From VRUE01 sp963699225 (GTDB taxonomy: Bacteria; Actinomycetota; Thermoleophilia; Solirubrobacterales; 70-9): a DNA stretch of 64,000 bases. Positions 61,107-64,000 of the stretch are shown here, piece after piece. Positions within the stretch are counted from its first letter, which is position 1; each line of letters starts with the position of its first letter. Under the pieces are notes generated by a model that saw only the letters and a program-made list of their open reading frames with translations, was not told the DNA's origin and did not search any database. The stretch lies in contig OY969423.1 of NCBI GenBank assembly GCA_963699225.1, positions 1,364,001-1,428,000 on the forward strand. Direction: 5' to 3'. A program made the translations under genes and the position numbers.

Positions 61107-62570
61107 ATGGGGATCGTTAGCTGCGCCGCGACAGCGGTCGTCACCGCGCTGGTCGCGCTACTCATCCAAGTTGATTCATCGGCTCTGGCCGCCGCGACCT
61201 GGGAGTCGAGGCAAGTCCCGGTCGGCATTGTGGAACGGGGCGACAGCCTTTTCGGCGTCTCCTGTCCGACGGTCTCGTTCTGCGTGGCCGTCGGCAGCCG
61301 GGGGGCAATCGTCACCTCCGGCGAACCCGGCGGCGGGTCCGCTGCGTGGCGGAGCGAGACGGCGCTACCCGGGGCTTACGTCGGCACCGCATCAGGCGAA
61401 GACCGGACCTCGCCGGGCACGTTCGAATCGGTCTCCTGCCCGACTACGGGGATGTGTGCCGCCGTGACCCAGGCGGGGGACTTCTATGCGTCCGCCGATC
61501 CGGCGGGCGGCGCCGTCACGTGGCGCGCGACGGACCTCGACGGTGAGGGCGACGACACCCACATCAAGGGCGTCTCGTGCCCCACCGCGACGTTCTGCGT
61601 GGCCGTCGCTGCCGGATCCGGACAGACCGGCACGGGCGGCGGCGGCAAGGTCATCGCCATCGAAAACCCGCTTGCAGCTTCAGTCTCCTCGAGCCAGGCC
61701 CAGTTGGACGACTCATTGGAACTGCAGGCGATCGCCTGTTCCAGCCTCGATTTCTGCATCGCGGTCGCGAACAAAGGCAGGATCATCGTCTCCCTGAATC
61801 CCACCGCGGCTGCACCGACCTGGAGGGAAATCGGAACGCCTGGCGGCCCAGGTGACCTGGCTGCCGTCGACTGCCCAGAAGCGAGCTTCTGCCTAGCGGG
61901 AAACGCTGGGGGGAACATCCTCTCGAGCACGAGTGCGAGTGCAAGCGCGGGCTGGCGCGAGGTCAACACCGGCCCGTCGGTACCGATCATGGGCATCTCC
62001 TGCCCAACCGTCTCGCGCTGCGCCGCCGTCGACAACAACGGGGACGTCGCGATCTCATCCGATCCAACCGGCCCGCCGGGAGCCTGGTCGGCGACCAACC
62101 TGATCCCCTTCCTCCCCAGCGGCAGCCAGGGCCAGCCGTTCAACGCCCTCTTCGGAGTCTCCTGTCCGAGCGCCACCTTCTGCGCGGCGGTCGGCTCCCG
62201 GGGCACGATCTTCACCAGCGCGGATCCCTTCAATGCCGAGCAAGCCAGCCGCGGGAAACACCGCAGCCCGAGGCGCCCTCGGGTGAAGATCCTGCGCAGC
62301 GACAACTTCGTCAGGCAATCGGGAACCCACGGCAACGGCAGCAGGGTCACCTTCCGCCTTCGCCCCTACGGGAGGGTCAGAGGCTTCGAATGCAGCCTCG
62401 ACCACCACAGGTTCAAACGGTGCAAGTCACCGCTGCGGATCTACGCCAAGCTAGGCCCCCATGTCCTCCGGGCCAGGGCGATCGGGGCCACCGGCCTCGA
62501 GGGGCCCATAGCGAAGCGAAGATTTGAGATCACCAAAACTGGCCAGCCAGCCAGTAGTATCCGGCGGTAG
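61107..62570 (+). CDS. Exported repeat protein with Cys-pair C-terminal module
   Basis: 487 residues. Signal peptide (about 1-29), then six or seven repeats of about 55 residues with VSCPTxxFCxAVGxxGxIxxSxxP, each with a Cys pair, suggesting a beta-propeller with one disulfide per blade. Residues about 425-475 (FRLRPYGRVRGFECSLDHHRFKRCKSPLRIYAKLGPHVLRARAIGATG) repeat the Ig-like module seen at the end of the 4574-5374 product. No enzyme motif is visible. Its TAG shares one base with the GTG of the P450 gene. Confidence 0.75.
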   Translation: MGIVSCAATAVVTALVALLIQVDSSALAAATWESRQVPVGIVERGDSLFGVSCPTVSFCVAVGSRGAIVTSGEPGGGSAAWRSETALPGAYVGTASGEDRTSPGTFESVSCPTTGMCAAVTQAGDFYASADPAGGAVTWRATDLDGEGDDTHIKGVSCPTATFCVAVAAGSGQTGTGGGGKVIAIENPLAASVSSSQAQLDDSLELQAIACSSLDFCIAVANKGRIIVSLNPTAAAPTWREIGTPGGPGDLAAVDCPEASFCLAGNAGGNILSSTSASASAGWREVNTGPSVPIMGISCPTVSRCAAVDNNGDVAISSDPTGPPGAWSATNLIPFLPSGSQGQPFNALFGVSCPSATFCAAVGSRGTIFTSADPFNAEQASRGKHRSPRRPRVKILRSDNFVRQSGTHGNGSRVTFRLRPYGRVRGFECSLDHHRFKRCKSPLRIYAKLGPHVLRARAIGATGLEGPIAKRRFEITKTGQPASSIRR

Positions 62571-63829
62571 TGGCCGACCAGGCGAGTAGCCCGAACCCTT
62601 CGCGGAGCCTCGAGGACGAGCTGGTGCTCGAGCGCGAGCACTGGGCCCACGGGCCGCCCCACGCTCTGTTTGAGCAGATGCGCGAGCGCTGCCCGGTTCA
62701 CTGGACTTCCGAGGTCACCGAGATACCGGAGGCCGCGGGCTTCTGGTCGGTGACGACGGCCGACGACGTGCACGCGGTCAGCCGCGACTGGGAGACCTAT
62801 TCCTCCGAACTCGGCGGCGTCGTCGCGATCGACGAGGTCTTCCCGATCGAGCTGGCGCGGGCGATGTTCATCGGCATGGACCCGCCCAAGCACGACCGCC
62901 TCAAGGCGCTCTTCCAGGCCGGCTTCACGCCGAAGCGAATCGCCGCCCACGAGGAGGAGATCCGCAAGATCGTCATCGACGTGCTCGACCGCCTCGAGGG
63001 CCGCGAGACCTGTGACCTCGTCACCGACGTCGCCCAGCCCGCCGTGTCGCGGGTGATCGGCAGCTTCATGGGCATCCCCGAGGAGGACGACGCGGCCTGG
63101 GCGGAGTTGATGAACATGGCCCTGGCGGCGAGCGACCCCGATTACAGCCCGGACGGCCCCGACAGCATCGAAGCCGTGATCGAGAAGGCGGTCGCCGAAG
63201 TCTTCGCCCGCTGCGGCACGATGATCGCCGAGCGGCGCGAGAACCCAACCGACGATTTGACGACGGTCCTCGTCAATGCCGAGGTCGATGGCGAGAAGCT
63301 CGAGGAGCACGAGATCGTGATGGGCTTCTTCCTCCTCGTCGCCGCCGGCAACGACAGCACCAAGGCGACCTACTGCAGCGGGATGCGGGCGCTGCTGGAA
63401 GACCCCGACCAGCGCCAACTCGTCCTCGACGACCCGGCCCTGATCCCCAGCGTGGTCGAGGAGTCGCTGCGAATGTTCCCCGCCTTCGCCCACTTCCGCC
63501 GCACCGCAACCAAGGACACCGTCCTGGGCGGCCAGGAGATCAAGCAGGGCGAGAAGGTGGTGATGTGGTACGCCTCCTCGAATCGCGACGCCAGCCGCTA
63601 CGAGGACCCCAACCACTTCGACGTCCACCGCAATCCCGAGCACCAGGCCTTCGGCGCCGGCGGCCGCCACTTCTGCCTCGGCACGGCGCTGGCCCGGCTC
63701 GAGCTGAAGATCCTCATGGAGGAGACCCTCGCCCGCTACCCGGAGATGACCCTCGACGGCAAGCCGGTCTTCACCGAGTCGGCCTTCCTCAACCAGCTCA
63801 AAACACTGCCGGTCCAGCTCACGGCCTAG
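62570..63829 (+). CDS. Cytochrome P450
   Basis: 419 residues from GTG 62570. The I-helix VAAGNDSTK oxygen-activation motif, ExxR (EESLRMF), and the haem loop FGAGGRHFCLGTALARLE with axial Cys369 are all present. It is a soluble bacterial P450 needing ferredoxin and reductase from elsewhere; the substrate is unknown. The length is typical (CYP125/142-like size), but the assignment stops at the family. Its stop is 1 base from the convergent partial gene. Confidence 0.93.
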   Translation: MADQASSPNPSRSLEDELVLEREHWAHGPPHALFEQMRERCPVHWTSEVTEIPEAAGFWSVTTADDVHAVSRDWETYSSELGGVVAIDEVFPIELARAMFIGMDPPKHDRLKALFQAGFTPKRIAAHEEEIRKIVIDVLDRLEGRETCDLVTDVAQPAVSRVIGSFMGIPEEDDAAWAELMNMALAASDPDYSPDGPDSIEAVIEKAVAEVFARCGTMIAERRENPTDDLTTVLVNAEVDGEKLEEHEIVMGFFLLVAAGNDSTKATYCSGMRALLEDPDQRQLVLDDPALIPSVVEESLRMFPAFAHFRRTATKDTVLGGQEIKQGEKVVMWYASSNRDASRYEDPNHFDVHRNPEHQAFGAGGRHFCLGTALARLELKILMEETLARYPEMTLDGKPVFTESAFLNQLKTLPVQLTA

Positions 63830-63830
63830 G

Positions 63831-64000
63831 TCAGACCCCGTATTTTTCCTGCGCGTACTTGAGCGCCTTGGACTGGCCCCCACCACCGCCGCCCATTCGC
63901 TCGAGGCGCTCGCGACCACCCCCGCTGCCTTCAGCGACCATCCCCGCCAGCGCCGTGCCTTTCTGTAGCTCCGTCACAGCCTCCTGCTGCGCTTTATCGG
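63831..64000 (-). CDS. C-terminal fragment of an unidentified protein
   Basis: The last 55 residues of a minus-strand gene that continues beyond the window. The frame reads KAQQEAVTELQKGTALAGMV, then a Gly/Arg-rich stretch (SGGGRERLERMGGGGGGQ) and ends SKALKYAQEKYGV. The Gly-rich linker and charged helices give no family. TGA at 63831-63833, one base from the P450 stop. Only the 3' end is visible, so start and function cannot be given. Confidence 0.55.
   Translation of the reverse strand, partial: DKAQQEAVTELQKGTALAGMVAEGSGGGRERLERMGGGGGGQSKALKYAQEKYGV

Overview
The window is high-GC DNA with densely packed genes. Its repertoire points to a soil-type actinobacterium of the Thermoleophilia/Solirubrobacterales kind: a Kdp potassium pump, DUF3307, paired winged-helix regulators, and many Sec-exported proteins built from NHL, RCC1 or Asp-box-like repeats. 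The placement is an inference from gene content; no rRNA or tRNA gene was recognised.

Layout. 0-4 kb: a kdp potassium-ATPase operon on the minus strand in the unusual order (small membrane ORF)-F-A-C-B; kdpB runs off the left edge. 4-12.9 kb: a surface locus with a 2274-residue exported protein (Rhs-like wrapping motif, two six-bladed NHL propellers, C-terminal trypsin-like protease), followed by two copies of a small four-helix membrane protein around an ASH-type surface protein. 12.9-16 kb: two winged-helix regulators and a KdpDE-like two-component pair without the KdpD N-terminal sensor region. 16-32 kb: mostly housekeeping and metabolic genes (PBP1, glyoxalase, cupredoxin plus multicopper oxidase, carboxyltransferase, AKR, STAS protein, ABC-2 exporter, SDR, CMD protein, 5'-3' exonuclease, cyclase, Baeyer-Villiger-type monooxygenase) and a small DUF6883/DUF4926-like cassette.

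32.4-36.0 kb: a lower-GC accessory island bracketed by a 13-bp direct repeat. It holds an unrecognised soluble/membrane gene pair, an IS1182/IS5-type transposase, and an XRE plus winged-helix regulator pair. 36-43.6 kb: an M55 peptidase, an FMN protein, a VOC protein and two large exported repeat proteins, including an RCC1-type seven-blade propeller with almost identical 114-nt repeats. 43.6-47.1 kb: a divergent pair, an MFS transporter fused to a cyclic-nucleotide-binding domain facing a CHASE2 class III nucleotide cyclase. This is a candidate local second-messenger circuit.

47-64 kb: an aldehyde dehydrogenase, secreted hydrolases, two RibD/DHFR-like reductases, a PLP enzyme, and a co-directional run (61.1 to 53.0 kb) of AraC-VOC-UvrA2, then antitoxin-VapC-SF1 helicase. 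A secreted protein, a cytochrome P450 and a truncated gene end the window. Several convergent gene pairs end within a few bases of each other or overlap at the stop codons, so transcription must terminate inside neighbouring genes.
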